NCBI RefSeq assembly: GCF_010104355.1
Contig: NZ_CP044972.1
Coordinates: 2,170,001-2,234,000, forward strand
Direction: 5' to 3'
Length of the DNA stretch: 64,000 bases
From: Hydrogenophaga sp. PBL-H3
Lineage (GTDB): Bacteria > Pseudomonadota > Gammaproteobacteria > Burkholderiales > Burkholderiaceae_C
Part shown: piece by piece, positions 1-8,675 of the stretch
How the letters are laid out: every line of letters starts with the position of its first letter
How positions within the stretch are numbered: position 1 is the first letter of the stretch
Made by a program: the position numbers and the translations under genes
Notes under the pieces: model-generated
The model's database searches: none
What the model saw: the letters and a program-made list of their open reading frames with translations, nothing else
What the model was told of the DNA's origin: nothing

Positions 1-654
1 ACCGACTCCACCGGGTCGCTGACCATTCTGCGCGATATCGATTTCACCCTGAACAAGGGGGAAACCGCCGCCATCGTCGGGGCATCCGGCTCGGGCAAGA
101 GCACGCTGCTGTCCATCGTGGCCGGTTTGGACACGCCCTCCAGCGGCACAGTTCACATCGATGGCGTTGATTTGTTTGCGATGAATGAAGACCAGCGCGC
201 CGCGCTGCGTTCACAAAAGGTTGGTTTCGTGTTCCAGAGCTTCCAGCTGCTGGGCAACCTCACCGCGCTGGAGAACGTGATGCTGCCCCTGGAGCTCGCC
301 GGGCGGCGCGATGCCCGTGCCACGGCCACCCACATGTTGCAACGCGTGGGCCTGGGCGAGCGCCTGTCGAGCTATCCCAAGGTGCTCTCGGGCGGCGAGC
401 AACAGCGCGTGGCGCTGGCGCGCGCCTTCGTGGTGCAGCCCGCCGTGTTGCTGGCCGACGAGCCCACCGGCAGCCTGGATTTCGCCACCGGCGGCAAGAT
501 CATGGAACTCATGTTTGATCTGAACCGCGAGCAGGGCACCACGCTCGTGCTGGTCACGCACGACCGCAGCATCGCCCAGCGCTGCGAGCGGCGCATCACC
601 ATCGAGGCCGGGCAGGTGGTGCCCGAAGTCAGCGAGTCGGCGGCCATCGCCTGA
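1..654 (+). CDS. ABC transporter ATP-binding protein, 5' truncated by window
   Basis: The reading frame is open from the first base, so the start codon lies upstream of the window; 217 residues are visible. They carry a Walker A GASGSGKST (fragment residues 27-35), a signature LSGGEQQRV and a Walker B ending in LLADEPTGSLD, followed by a switch histidine in LVTHD. This MacB/LolD/YbbA-type sequence belongs to the family that energises lipoprotein or macrolide export, or the YbbA-YbbP system. No permease follows: the next gene is rlmB, 32 bp downstream. A partner permease, if any, must lie upstream outside the window. The family assignment is solid; the exact subgroup is inferred. Confidence 0.85.
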   Translation, partial: TDSTGSLTILRDIDFTLNKGETAAIVGASGSGKSTLLSIVAGLDTPSSGTVHIDGVDLFAMNEDQRAALRSQKVGFVFQSFQLLGNLTALENVMLPLELAGRRDARATATHMLQRVGLGERLSSYPKVLSGGEQQRVALARAFVVQPAVLLADEPTGSLDFATGGKIMELMFDLNREQGTTLVLVTHDRSIAQRCERRITIEAGQVVPEVSESAAIA

Positions 655-674
655 GCCCTCCCGCGCCCGGAGGG

Positions 675-680
675 GATAAT
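675..680 (+). promoter_or_regulatory. -10-like box placed for a leaderless rlmB transcript
   Basis: GATAAT lies 6 nt before the rlmB ATG. A start site 6-7 nt downstream of such a box would fall on the start codon itself, giving a leaderless mRNA. No convincing -35 is seen. The same arrangement occurs before pobR and clpS in this window. Confidence 0.4.
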
Positions 681-686
681 CCGGGC

Positions 687-1430
687 ATGTCTTCTCCCAA
701 AGTGCTTTTCGGCTTTCACGCCGTGGGCGTGCGCCTGAAAACCGCGCCGCAATCCATCATCGAGATCTACTACGAGCCCACGCGCCGCGACGCGCGCATG
801 CGGCAGTTTCTCGACAAGGCCCGCGAGGCCAACGCCCGTCTGATCGAGGCAGATGGCCTGCGCATCGCCAAGCTCGCTGGCAGCCACGGCCACCAGGGCG
901 TGGCCGCCCGCGTGGAAGAGATCAAGCAGGTGCATTCGCTGGACGAATTGCTGGAGCAGCTGGAGGCCACGGGTGTGCCACCTTTGCTGCTGGTGCTCGA
1001 CGGCATCACCGATCCGCACAACCTGGGTGCCTGCTTGCGTGTGGCCGACGGCGCCGGCGCGCACGCCGTGATCGCACCCAAGGACCATGCCGCCGGCATC
1101 AACGCCACCGTGGCCAAGGTGGCCAGCGGCGCGGCCGAGACCATGCCGTATTTCATGGTGACCAATCTGGCGCGCACCCTGGGCGAACTCAAGGAGCGCA
1201 ACATCTGGATCATCGGCACCAGCGATGACGCGCCCAAGACGCTCTACCAGGTGGACCTCAAGGGTCCGGTGGCGCTGGTGCTCGGTGCCGAAGGTGCGGG
1301 CATGCGCCAGCTCACCCGCAAGACCTGCGACGAGCTGGTGAGCATCCCCATGGCCGGTGCTGTGGAGAGCTTGAACGTGTCGGTGGCCAGTGGCGTGTGT
1401 CTGTACGAGGCACTGCGCCAGCGAAGCTGA
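687..1430 (+). CDS. rlmB: 23S rRNA (guanosine(2251)-2'-O)-methyltransferase RlmB
   Basis: This 247-residue SPOUT-class (TrmH family) enzyme should 2'-O-methylate G2251 in the peptidyl-transferase P-loop of 23S rRNA using S-adenosylmethionine. The N-terminal substrate-binding domain (about residues 1-75) begins with the typical FGFHAVGVRLK. The SPOUT knot contains DGITDPHNLGACLR (motif 1, Asn/Gly/Arg), LVLGAEGAGMR (motif 2) and IPMAGAVESLNVSVASG (motif 3). Length matches E. coli RlmB (243). It follows the ABC ATPase by 32 bp and runs into the sirtuin gene with a 2 bp gap, so the latter two are probably cotranscribed. Confidence 0.93.
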   Translation: MSSPKVLFGFHAVGVRLKTAPQSIIEIYYEPTRRDARMRQFLDKAREANARLIEADGLRIAKLAGSHGHQGVAARVEEIKQVHSLDELLEQLEATGVPPLLLVLDGITDPHNLGACLRVADGAGAHAVIAPKDHAAGINATVAKVASGAAETMPYFMVTNLARTLGELKERNIWIIGTSDDAPKTLYQVDLKGPVALVLGAEGAGMRQLTRKTCDELVSIPMAGAVESLNVSVASGVCLYEALRQRS

Positions 1431-1432
1431 AC

Positions 1433-2155
1433 ATGCGCGACACGGTGCGCGGCTGGATCCGCGAAGCGCGCCACATCGCGGTGCTCACCGGGGCGGGCAT
1501 GAGTGCCGAGTCTGGCGTGCCCACGTTTCGCGATGCGCAGACCGGGCTGTGGTCGAAATTCAACCCGCAAGATCTCGCGACTGAAGCTGCTTTCCGCGCG
1601 CACCCGCAGCGCGTGTGGGACTGGTATGCCCATCGTCGCGAGATGATCGATCGCGTGGAGCCCAACGCGGGCCATGTGGCGCTGGCCACGTATGCCCTGC
1701 GACACCCCGGCCGCCTGACGCTCATCACCCAGAACGTGGACGGTCTGCACCAGCGCGCAGGAAGCGTCGATGTCCTTGCCCTGCACGGCAACATCGCCGA
1801 AGACCAGTGGCTGGACGCGCCGCGCGCGTGCTGTCAGGTCGATGCCATCGAAGCTGGCCACCCGCCGCGCTGCCAGGTCTGCGGCAATCTGCGCCGCCCC
1901 GCAGTGGTCTGGTTCGGCGAGCACCTGTCGGCGGCCACGCTGGAGGTCGCGGAGCTAGCCGCACGCGATTGCAACTTGATGCTGGTGGTGGGTACCTCGG
2001 GGGAGGTGTACCCGGCGGCTGGGCTGGCCCTGATCGCCCACCAGTGTGGCGCGCGCGTGGTGATCGTCAATCCCGAGCCCACGCCGCTCGACGCGGTGGC
2101 CGAGCAGTGCTTGCCTGAACCGGCTGCGGTGTGTCTGCCCCAGTTGCTGCTTTAG
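1433..2155 (+). CDS. NAD-dependent protein deacylase (sirtuin, CobB-like)
   Basis: The 240-residue Sir2-family enzyme has the NAD-binding LTGAGMSAESGVPTFRD near its N terminus, ITQNVDGLHQRAG, the catalytic LHGN histidine, and two Cys pairs (RACCQ, CQVCG) where the zinc ribbon sits. The YAHR segment (Tyr-x-x-Arg) is the class III signature associated in SIRT5 and CobB with removal of acidic acyl groups such as succinyl as well as acetyl. ATG at 1433 was chosen because it leaves a 2 bp gap after rlmB; an upstream GTG at 1397 would overlap rlmB. It converges on the chromate transporter operon. Confidence 0.9.
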   Translation: MRDTVRGWIREARHIAVLTGAGMSAESGVPTFRDAQTGLWSKFNPQDLATEAAFRAHPQRVWDWYAHRREMIDRVEPNAGHVALATYALRHPGRLTLITQNVDGLHQRAGSVDVLALHGNIAEDQWLDAPRACCQVDAIEAGHPPRCQVCGNLRRPAVVWFGEHLSAATLEVAELAARDCNLMLVVGTSGEVYPAAGLALIAHQCGARVVIVNPEPTPLDAVAEQCLPEPAAVCLPQLLL

Positions 2156-2204
2156 AACGGCGTACGCAAGGCCGTCGTGTACTTGCGTGCTGGTGGCAAA
2201 GCGA

Positions 2205-2804
2205 TCAAACCCAGCCCATCGCCCCCAACACCGCCCCCGCCCCGATCATCCACAGCAGGTGAATCTTCGTTCGCCACACCAGCAGCGTGGCCACGCCGGT
2301 GAGCATCCACAGCGGCCAGTCGCGCTCGGGATGATCGTGGGAACCGGTGAGCAGCCAGCCGGTGGCGATCAGCAGGGCGATCACGATCGGGGCCATTCCG
2401 GTCTTGAAGGCGCGCACCGCGCGCAACTCTCGGTTCTTGTGGGCCCAGCGGGTGGCGGTGTAGGTGAGCACGGAGGAGGGCAGCATGATGGCCACCATCG
2501 TGACCACCACGCCCAGGAGCGCCAGCGCCCAGGAAGTCCACCCTGCGCCCGGGCCTCCGCCAGCGTTGAGTCCCACGTTCCAGCCCAACAGGGCGACGAA
2601 CAGCACGTTGGGTCCGGGGGCAGCCTGTGAGAGTGCGATCGACGAGGTGAACTGGGCTTCGCTGAGCCAGCCATTCTGGTAGACCAGATAGCGGTGCATG
2701 TCGGGCGCGGTGGTGATGGCGCCGCCCACGCCCAGCAGCGAGAGCGAGGCGAAGTGGGTGAACAGGTTGATCCAGCTCGCCGCGTCGGGCGTCATGCTCG
2801 TCAT
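2205..2804 (-). CDS. chrA: Chromate transporter, second half-size subunit (CHR family)
   Basis: The 199-residue membrane protein belongs to the short-chain CHR family, in which two half-size homologues encoded by adjacent genes act together as a proton-coupled chromate/sulfate-type exporter. Visible features are the N-terminal FTHFASLSLLGVGGAI, a central SQAAPGPNVLFVALLGW (the PGPN motif shared with its partner), and about six hydrophobic segments. The ATG at 2804 overlaps the stop of the preceding half by 4 bp (ATGA), so translation is coupled. A longer in-frame extension beyond 2804 is excluded because it would overlap the partner gene extensively. Confidence 0.87.
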   Translation of the reverse strand: MTSMTPDAASWINLFTHFASLSLLGVGGAITTAPDMHRYLVYQNGWLSEAQFTSSIALSQAAPGPNVLFVALLGWNVGLNAGGGPGAGWTSWALALLGVVVTMVAIMLPSSVLTYTATRWAHKNRELRAVRAFKTGMAPIVIALLIATGWLLTGSHDHPERDWPLWMLTGVATLLVWRTKIHLLWMIGAGAVLGAMGWV

Positions 2805-3385
2805 GGGTGCTGCTCCTCGCTGTGCTTGAGCACGCGGTAGGCCCACACACACGCCGCGCCGCCAATACCCAGCAGCACCCAGAGCAGGGGCCAGCGCAGC
2901 AGGCCGATGGCGATGAAGGTGAGCGCGGCAAAGCTGATGCAAACGGCCATGCCCATGGCGTTCTTGTCGAGTGCGCCGATGAGCTTGATGCCGGTGGCGG
3001 TGATCAGGCCGGCCGCCACAGCGCCCATGCCACGCAACGCGTTCTGCGCCATGGGGTTGTCAGCCACGCTGCCGTAAAGCACCACCAGCAGCAGCACCAC
3101 CACCAGTGGCGCGGCCAGCATGCCCGCCAGGGCGGCGAGTGCGCCCGGCAGGCCGAAGTAGCGGCCGCCGATCATCATCGAGAGGTTGACCACGTTGGGG
3201 CCCGGCATGATCTGCGCCACAGCCCAGTCCTCGACGAACTGCTCGCGTGTCATCCAGCGCTTCTTCTCCACCAGCTCCCTTTGCACCACCGCCAGCACGC
3301 CGCCAAAGCCCTGCAGGGCCAGCCAGGTGAACGAGACGAAGAGGTCGGTTTTGGAGCTGGGTTGTGCGAGGGCTTCTTCAGTCAC
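2801..3385 (-). CDS. chrA: Chromate transporter, first half-size subunit (CHR family)
   Basis: This half-size CHR protein (194 residues) has LVSFTWLALQGFGGVL-type N-terminal sequence, a PGPNVVNLSMMIGGRYFG motif near residue 70 and five to six hydrophobic helices. Together with the next gene it would form a two-subunit chromate exporter of the inner membrane. The GTG at 3385 is preferred; it overlaps the response-regulator stop by 8 bp. A TTG at 3406 is an alternative adding seven residues. Neither has a clear Shine-Dalgarno sequence, which fits translational coupling to the regulator gene upstream. Confidence 0.86.
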   Translation of the reverse strand: MTEEALAQPSSKTDLFVSFTWLALQGFGGVLAVVQRELVEKKRWMTREQFVEDWAVAQIMPGPNVVNLSMMIGGRYFGLPGALAALAGMLAAPLVVVLLLVVLYGSVADNPMAQNALRGMGAVAAGLITATGIKLIGALDKNAMGMAVCISFAALTFIAIGLLRWPLLWVLLGIGGAACVWAYRVLKHSEEQHP

Positions 3386-3770
3386 GCTGCAGCATGTCCC
3401 GAACAACGTCCACCAGCAAGGGCTTGGTGACGAATCCCTGGATCACGGGGATTTCGCCCACGCGATCGCGGTCCTTGGGAGAGCCTGACGAGGTCAACAT
3501 GACCAGCACCACCGTGGGCTTGCCAGCCAGAAGCGGGGTGGCCTCGATGGCGAACTCGAAGCCATCCATGAGGGGCATGTTGATGTCGAGGTAGATGCAG
3601 GTGGGCAGGGTGAGCGGATCGGTCCTGAGGTGGGCCAGTGCTTCGATGCCGCTTTCGAAGATGAGTATCTCGCCCTCGAAACCGGCACGCCGGATCATGA
3701 TCTCGTGGTAGACGTTGTCGGCTTCGTTGTCGTCGATCAGGATGAAGCGCTCAGGTGCGGTCATGGTCAT
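3378..3770 (-). CDS. Single-domain response regulator (CheY/Rcp1-like)
   Basis: The 130-residue protein is a receiver domain with no output domain. Acidic pair DD (residues 13-14), phosphoacceptor Asp62 in YLDINMP, a conserved Thr/Ser in MLTSSG, and Lys in TKP near residue 117 are all present. The long loop after FESGIEAL resembles Rcp1-type regulators that pair with phytochrome-like kinases. ATG at 3770 overlaps the histidine-kinase stop by 4 bp, making the kinase its obvious partner. Output is likely through protein-protein interaction. The downstream gene is a chromate transporter, with which it also overlaps. Confidence 0.9.
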   Translation of the reverse strand: MTMTAPERFILIDDNEADNVYHEIMIRRAGFEGEILIFESGIEALAHLRTDPLTLPTCIYLDINMPLMDGFEFAIEATPLLAGKPTVVLVMLTSSGSPKDRDRVGEIPVIQGFVTKPLLVDVVRDMLQRD

Positions 3771-5395
3771 TCCAGATGGGATGCAGCGTGTGCCGCAGGC
3801 AGGTGCAATGTGAAGCGGCTGCCTTCACCAAGCGTCGATTGCACCGACATGCGGCCGCCGTGCAGGTGTGCGATGCGGCGGCAAATGGACAGGCCCAGGC
3901 CCGAACCCTCGTACTGCTTGCGCGTGTGCAGGCGCTTGAACATATCGAAGATGTCAATCTGGTGGTCGGAGGCGATGCCAATGCCGTTGTCGGTGACATG
4001 GACGTTGTGGAAGCCGTCGCCCTGTTCGACCGAGATGTGCACCACGGGTGCCACGCCCCGGCGCGAGAACTTCAGGCCGTTGGTGGCCAGGTTTTGCAGC
4101 ACGATGCGCAGCAGCGATTCGTCGGCAATCACCAGCGGCTGGGGTGCGCAGTCGATGCGCCCACCCACGCGGAAGATCACCCCCGCCAGATCGTTCTGGA
4201 GCTGTTGCATCAGCCGGCTGACTTCGACCGGACGGATCTTCACGGCGTGGTTGTCCAGTCGCACGAAGTGCAGCAGATCGTCGAGCAGGAAGCTCATGCG
4301 CTGGCCGCCCGACTGCACGAACGAAAGGTAGCGTTGCGCTGTGGCCGTTAGCTCCTGCTGGTGATCGGAGACCAGCAGCGAGGTGAAGTTGTTGATGGTG
4401 TTGATCGGCTCGCGCAGGTCGTGGGAGATGATGTGAATGAAGCGCTCCTGCTCCAGCGTTTTCTGCTCCAGCAGGGCCACGGTCTGGCGCAGATGCGCTT
4501 CTCGCTCCCGGATCTCCTGAACGTCCTGTGCCCGCATGACCACCCCGGTGATCTCGCCGTTGGGGCCACGCGCCGGCAGCAGGGCAACCTCGACATGGCG
4601 TATGCCACATCCGGGGAATTCGACCTTGCGGTTGTAGGAATGGGGTTCGCCGGTCAGTGCCGTGGCCAATGCGGGCTGCAAGATGGTTCGGAAGGCCTCT
4701 TCGCCCACATGTGATGCAACCGAGCGACCGATGATGTCCTCGCGCCCGCAAGCCCAGTAGGACAGGAAGGTGTCGTTGACGTGTTGGTACACATAGTTGG
4801 CATCAACGTAGACCTGCAGGTCCAGGCCGGCGATGGCCATGGCGGTGAGCTCTTCGTGTGCCAGGCGCGCAGCCGCAGCGCTTTTTTCAGCCTCCTGGAG
4901 GCGATCCTTCTCATGCTCGAACAGCGTACTCACCAGGCTGGAGAGGCGGCGCAGGGCGTCGAGCTGGGCAGCGTCCAGCGTGCGGGCTTTCAGATCGACG
5001 ACACACACCGTGCCCATGGCGAAGCCGTCGCCGGTGACGATGGGCGCACCCGCATAAAAGCGTGCGTTCGTGGGCCCTGCCACCAGCGGGTTGTCACTGA
5101 AGCGTGGATCCTGCGACAGGTCTTCCACCATCATGACTTTGTCCGGCTCCAGGATGGCGTGGGAGCAGAAAGCCAGCTCGCGCGGCAACTCCACAGCTTC
5201 AACACCGATGCGCGACTTGGACCATTGACGGTCCTTGTCGATCAGTGTGATGAGCGCCACCGGGGTGCCGCAGATCATCTGGGCCATGGCCGAGATGTCG
5301 TCGAAGGCCTTCTGGGGCAGTGTGTCGAGGATTCCCAGGCCGTGGAGCCTGACCAGTCGCTGCGCGTCGTTGGCTGGGATGGGGGGTGTCTGCAT
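3767..5395 (-). CDS. GAF/PAS-domain sensor histidine kinase
   Basis: The 542-residue kinase lacks obvious transmembrane segments and is probably cytosolic. A GAF domain occupies about residues 15-165, a coiled segment follows, a PAS/PAC region with RAQDVQEIRERE ends near 295, and the HisKA H-box SHDLREP places the phosphorylated histidine at residue 325. The HATPase domain has N-box QNLATNGLKFS, G1 DNGIGIA and G2 GSGLGLS. The ATG at 5395 (MQTPP) was preferred because the extra upstream 12 residues run into the 5' inverted repeat region. It heads a four-gene overlapping operon with a receiver protein and two ChrA halves. Confidence 0.9.
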   Translation of the reverse strand: MQTPPIPANDAQRLVRLHGLGILDTLPQKAFDDISAMAQMICGTPVALITLIDKDRQWSKSRIGVEAVELPRELAFCSHAILEPDKVMMVEDLSQDPRFSDNPLVAGPTNARFYAGAPIVTGDGFAMGTVCVVDLKARTLDAAQLDALRRLSSLVSTLFEHEKDRLQEAEKSAAAARLAHEELTAMAIAGLDLQVYVDANYVYQHVNDTFLSYWACGREDIIGRSVASHVGEEAFRTILQPALATALTGEPHSYNRKVEFPGCGIRHVEVALLPARGPNGEITGVVMRAQDVQEIREREAHLRQTVALLEQKTLEQERFIHIISHDLREPINTINNFTSLLVSDHQQELTATAQRYLSFVQSGGQRMSFLLDDLLHFVRLDNHAVKIRPVEVSRLMQQLQNDLAGVIFRVGGRIDCAPQPLVIADESLLRIVLQNLATNGLKFSRRGVAPVVHISVEQGDGFHNVHVTDNGIGIASDHQIDIFDMFKRLHTRKQYEGSGLGLSICRRIAHLHGGRMSVQSTLGEGSRFTLHLPAAHAASHLE

Positions 5396-5426
5396 GATGC
5401 GGTCGTCGGAGGAACGATCAAGTTGT

Positions 5427-5444
5427 AACACAGCACCCTGTGTT
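5427..5444. promoter_or_regulatory. Inverted repeat upstream of the histidine kinase operon
   Basis: Seven-base arms AACACAG and CTGTGTT flank a 4-base spacer, 32 bp before the kinase start codon. It could be an operator or a 5' leader hairpin. No U-tract follows on the minus strand, so it is not an intrinsic terminator. Confidence 0.4.
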
Positions 5445-5520
5445 GATCACCCTTTACAAAGCGATATACCCGGTGCCGTCGACTTCGACACGGGCCCCAT
5501 GCCACCCACTGTGAAACCGC

Positions 5521-6264
5521 TCACACCGACATGCCGCCGGACACCTCGATCACGGCGCCGTTGATGTAGCTTGCCTCGTCACTGGCAAGAAACGCGTACA
5601 CGTTGGCGATCTCTTCAGGCTGGCCAAGGCGGCGCAACGGCACGCGGTGCTCCATCTCCGTGATGACCTTCTCGGGAATCGTGCTGAGGATGGGTGTGGC
5701 GATGAAGCCGGGCGCCACCGCGTTGACGCGGATGCCCTTGGGGCCGAGTTCGCGGCTCCAGGTCTTGGTGAAACCGATCACGCCGAACTTGCTTGCCGCG
5801 TAGTTGGTCTGGCCGAAGTTGCCGTAGATACCCACCACCGACGAGGCGTTGAGGATCACGCCACTGCCTTGCGCCGCCATGTGCTCGGTCACGGCCTGTG
5901 CGCAATGAAACACGCCACGCAGGTTCACGTCGATCACGCGGTCGAACTGCTCCAGTGTCATCTTCTGCAGGCGTGCGTCCTGCGTGATGCCGGCATTGTT
6001 CACCAGCACGTCGATGCGGCCGAAGCGCTCCATCACGCGTGCCACCACAGCATCCACCATCTCGCGCTGGGTCACATCCATCACGAAGCCCACGGCCTGG
6101 GCGCCGATCGATTCGCATTGCAGCACGGCGGCATCCACCGCTGCCTGCTTCACGTCGCAAACGATGACCACGGCGCCTTCCTGGGCGAATTTGATGGCGG
6201 TGGCCAGGCCGATGCCCTGTGCAGCGCCGGTGATGAGGCTGATTTTTCCGTCGAGACGTTTCAT
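5521..6264 (-). CDS. Short-chain dehydrogenase/reductase, FabG-like
   Basis: The 247-residue classical SDR has the nucleotide motif TGAAQGIG at residues 13-20, NNAG near 90, and the catalytic Ser...Tyr-x-x-x-Lys in NASSVVG and NYAASKFG. It closely resembles 3-oxoacyl-ACP/acetoacetyl-CoA reductases (FabG/PhaB type), which use NADPH to reduce 3-ketoacyl thioesters to 3-hydroxyacyl thioesters. It lies downstream of the multifunctional fatty-acid oxidation gene but is separated from it by an intrinsic terminator, so it may be expressed separately. Substrate cannot be fixed from sequence. Confidence 0.86.
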   Translation of the reverse strand: MKRLDGKISLITGAAQGIGLATAIKFAQEGAVVIVCDVKQAAVDAAVLQCESIGAQAVGFVMDVTQREMVDAVVARVMERFGRIDVLVNNAGITQDARLQKMTLEQFDRVIDVNLRGVFHCAQAVTEHMAAQGSGVILNASSVVGIYGNFGQTNYAASKFGVIGFTKTWSRELGPKGIRVNAVAPGFIATPILSTIPEKVITEMEHRVPLRRLGQPEEIANVYAFLASDEASYINGAVIEVSGGMSV

Positions 6265-6287
6265 GTTGTGGGTTCGGGAATGGGTCG

Positions 6288-6315
6288 AAAAAAAACCGGC
6301 GGGTGCGCCGCCGGT
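6288..6315 (-). terminator. Intrinsic terminator after the FadJ-type gene
   Basis: Eight-base arms (6295-6302 and 6308-6315) with a 5-base loop are followed on the minus strand by eight T residues. It lies between the multifunctional beta-oxidation gene and the SDR gene. Confidence 0.85.
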
Positions 6316-6329
6316 GGGTGGGGGGGAGA

Positions 6330-8504
6330 TCAGTACACGGGTTGGTGATGGCGGATGGCACGCGCAGTGGCCTCGTCGAGCGCGAAGCCCGCGCCATGGC
6401 GGGCAGCCAGCCCGGCGCAGCGCTGCTCGAAAGCGTCGATGCCCATGCCGTAGATGAACTGCAGCGCGCCACCGGTCCAGGCCGGAAAGCCAATCCCGAA
6501 GACGGAGCCGATGTTGCCGTCGTGCACGGAGGTGAGCACGCCCTCGGCCAGGCAGCGTGCGGTCTCCACGGCCTGGCGGTAGAGCAGGCGGTCTTTCACT
6601 TCCTGCAGATCCCAGGCGTGCCCGGGCTTTTCGAACAGGGGCTTGAGTTCCGGCCAGAGCGTCTTCTTCTGCCCGGCCGGGTAGTCGTAGAAGCCGCCAC
6701 CGGCTGCGCGGCCCGCGCGGTTGAGTTCCTTGACCATGCGCTCGACCAGCAACTCACCCGGTGTGGCGGCGTACGTCTTGCCTTCGGCGGCCAGGTCGGC
6801 GCGGGTCTGGTCCAGGACGTGGACCGAGAGTGACAGCGCGGTCTCGTCCAGCACGGCCAGGGGCCCCACCGGCATGCCGGCCTGCATGGACGCGTTTTCA
6901 ATCACCGGCGCGGGAATGCCTTCGCCCAGCATGGCCGCACCCTCCATCACGAAGGCGCCAAAGGTGCGGCTGGTGTAGAACCCGCGCGAGTCGTTCACCA
7001 CGATGGGCAGCTTGCCCAGCGCCTGCACGTAGTCGTAGGCGCGCGCCACCGTCTCGTCGTCCGTTTCCTTGCCGCGGATGATCTCCACCAGCCTCATCTT
7101 GTCCACCGGGCTGAAGAAGTGGATACCGATGAACTTGGCCGGGTTGTTGCTGGCCTGGGCCAGGCCCGAGATCGGCAGGGTCGAGGTGTTGCTGGCAAAG
7201 AATCCACCCTCGGCCAGCATGGGTTCGGCCTCGTGCGTGACGGTGGCCTTGAGTTCGCGGTTCTCGAACACGGCCTCGATGATGATGTCGCAGCCCCGCA
7301 GGTCGGCGGGGTAGGCGGTGGGCCTGATCCGTTCGAGCAGCGACTGCTGCTCCTGCAGGGTCATGCGACCCTGGTCGACCCGGGTTTGTGTGAGGCGCGC
7401 GCTGTACAGCTTGCCTCGCTGGGCATTTTCCAGGCTCACGTCTTCGAGCACGGTGTCGATACCGCGGCTGGCCTGGGTGTAGGCGATGCCCGCGCCCATC
7501 ATGCCGGCGCCCAGGATGCCGACCTTCCTGGGCTTGTACTTCTCGGTGCGTGCTGTGCCTGCTGATGCGCCGGGACGCGACTGCCCGCTCTTGATCGCGT
7601 TCATGTTGAAAAAGAAGGTGTTGATCATGTTCCGGGCCACCGGACTCACGATGAGCTTGGCCAGGTAACGGCTTTCGATGCGTGTGGCCGTTTCGTAGTC
7701 CACCATCGCGCCTTCGGCCATGGCCGCCAGTGCCGCTTCGGGTGCGGGGTACAGGCCACGCGTCTTTTGTTTGAGCATGGCCGGCGCCACGGTCAGCATG
7801 CCGGCGATCTTGGGATTGGCCGGTGTGCCGCCCGGAATCTTGTAGTCCTTGGCGTCCCAGGGGTGCTGGGCCTTGGGGTTGGCCGTGATCCACAGAAGTG
7901 CCGCGGTGCGCAGTGAAGCCGCCAGGTCGGCTCCGTTGGCCGGCACCAGTTCTTGCACCAGACCGAGTTCGAGCGCTTCACGCGGGTTGAACAGCTTGCT
8001 CTCCAGGATGAAAGGCTGCGCGCCCATCAGACCCAGCAGGCGCGTCATCTTGGTGATGCCGGTGGCGCCGGGGATCAGGCCCAGCGTGATCTCGGGCAGG
8101 CCAAGCTGGATCCGGGGGTCGTCCGCGGCCACGCGGTGGTGGCCCACCAGCGCCACTTCCCAGCCACCGCCGAGTGCCGCGCCGTTGATGCAGCTCACCA
8201 CCGGCACGCCCAGGGTCTCCAGCGTGCGGAAGTTCTTCTTGGTCTGCTCGATCTCGGCAAAGACGCGGGGCGCGTCGGCCGGTGTCAGGCGCATCGTGCT
8301 CTTGAGGTCGGCGCCAGCGAAGAAGGTGCTCTTGGCCGACGCGAGGATGATGCCCTTGATCAAGCTCTTGTCACGCACCACGAGGCCGGTGGCGGTGGTC
8401 AGGTCGCGCTGCCAGTCGGCGCACATGGTGTTCACCGGCGAGCCGGGCTCGTCGAAGGTGAGGGTGGCGATGCCGTCGTGCAGTTCGTAGCGGATGGTTT
8501 TCAT
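6330..8504 (-). CDS. Multifunctional enoyl-CoA hydratase/3-hydroxyacyl-CoA dehydrogenase (FadJ-type)
   Basis: This 724-residue protein joins an N-terminal crotonase domain (1-190) to a 3-hydroxyacyl-CoA dehydrogenase (about 310 to the end). The hydratase retains both glutamates, in [10 protein letters not shown] and GLPEITLG. The dehydrogenase has the NAD motif [14 protein letters not shown] and the catalytic histidine in GIHFFSPV. It should carry out two successive beta-oxidation steps. The ATG at 8504 gives the usual FadB/FadJ length; an in-frame extension to 8618 is made of the intergenic repeats and is not believed. The thiolase gene lies upstream on the same strand, completing a beta-oxidation unit. 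Confidence 0.92.
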   Translation of the reverse strand: MKTIRYELHDGIATLTFDEPGSPVNTMCADWQRDLTTATGLVVRDKSLIKGIILASAKSTFFAGADLKSTMRLTPADAPRVFAEIEQTKKNFRTLETLGVPVVSCINGAALGGGWEVALVGHHRVAADDPRIQLGLPEITLGLIPGATGITKMTRLLGLMGAQPFILESKLFNPREALELGLVQELVPANGADLAASLRTAALLWITANPKAQHPWDAKDYKIPGGTPANPKIAGMLTVAPAMLKQKTRGLYPAPEAALAAMAEGAMVDYETATRIESRYLAKLIVSPVARNMINTFFFNMNAIKSGQSRPGASAGTARTEKYKPRKVGILGAGMMGAGIAYTQASRGIDTVLEDVSLENAQRGKLYSARLTQTRVDQGRMTLQEQQSLLERIRPTAYPADLRGCDIIIEAVFENRELKATVTHEAEPMLAEGGFFASNTSTLPISGLAQASNNPAKFIGIHFFSPVDKMRLVEIIRGKETDDETVARAYDYVQALGKLPIVVNDSRGFYTSRTFGAFVMEGAAMLGEGIPAPVIENASMQAGMPVGPLAVLDETALSLSVHVLDQTRADLAAEGKTYAATPGELLVERMVKELNRAGRAAGGGFYDYPAGQKKTLWPELKPLFEKPGHAWDLQEVKDRLLYRQAVETARCLAEGVLTSVHDGNIGSVFGIGFPAWTGGALQFIYGMGIDAFEQRCAGLAARHGAGFALDEATARAIRHHQPVY

Positions 8505-8530
8505 GCTGTCGGAGTATCTGGAATCACCTT

Positions 8531-8654
8531 TCGCCCTGAGCCTGTCGAAGGGCTTGCGCGGTGCATCGCTAGAGGGCTTCGACAGGCTCAGCCCGAACGG
8601 AGTTGGTGTTCCGATCATCCTGAGCTTGTCGAAGGACAGGCTCAGGGCGAACGG
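8531..8654. repeat. Cluster of four short inverted/direct repeat copies
   Basis: Four copies of a roughly 20 bp element related to CCTGAGCCTGTCGAAGG occur: direct at 8531-8552 and 8619-8635, inverted at 8574-8600 and 8635-8654. The last two abut head to head and could form a strong hairpin. The cluster fills the thiolase-FadJ intergenic space. It looks like a dispersed REP-type repeat, but copy number elsewhere in the genome cannot be seen here. Confidence 0.8.
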
Positions 8655-8675
8655 TGCAATGGGTGGATCCGGTCT

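Noticed and set aside
2164..2188. ACGCAAG/CTTGCGT inverted repeat between the sirtuin and chrA genes
   Set aside because: No T-run follows and the arms are short.
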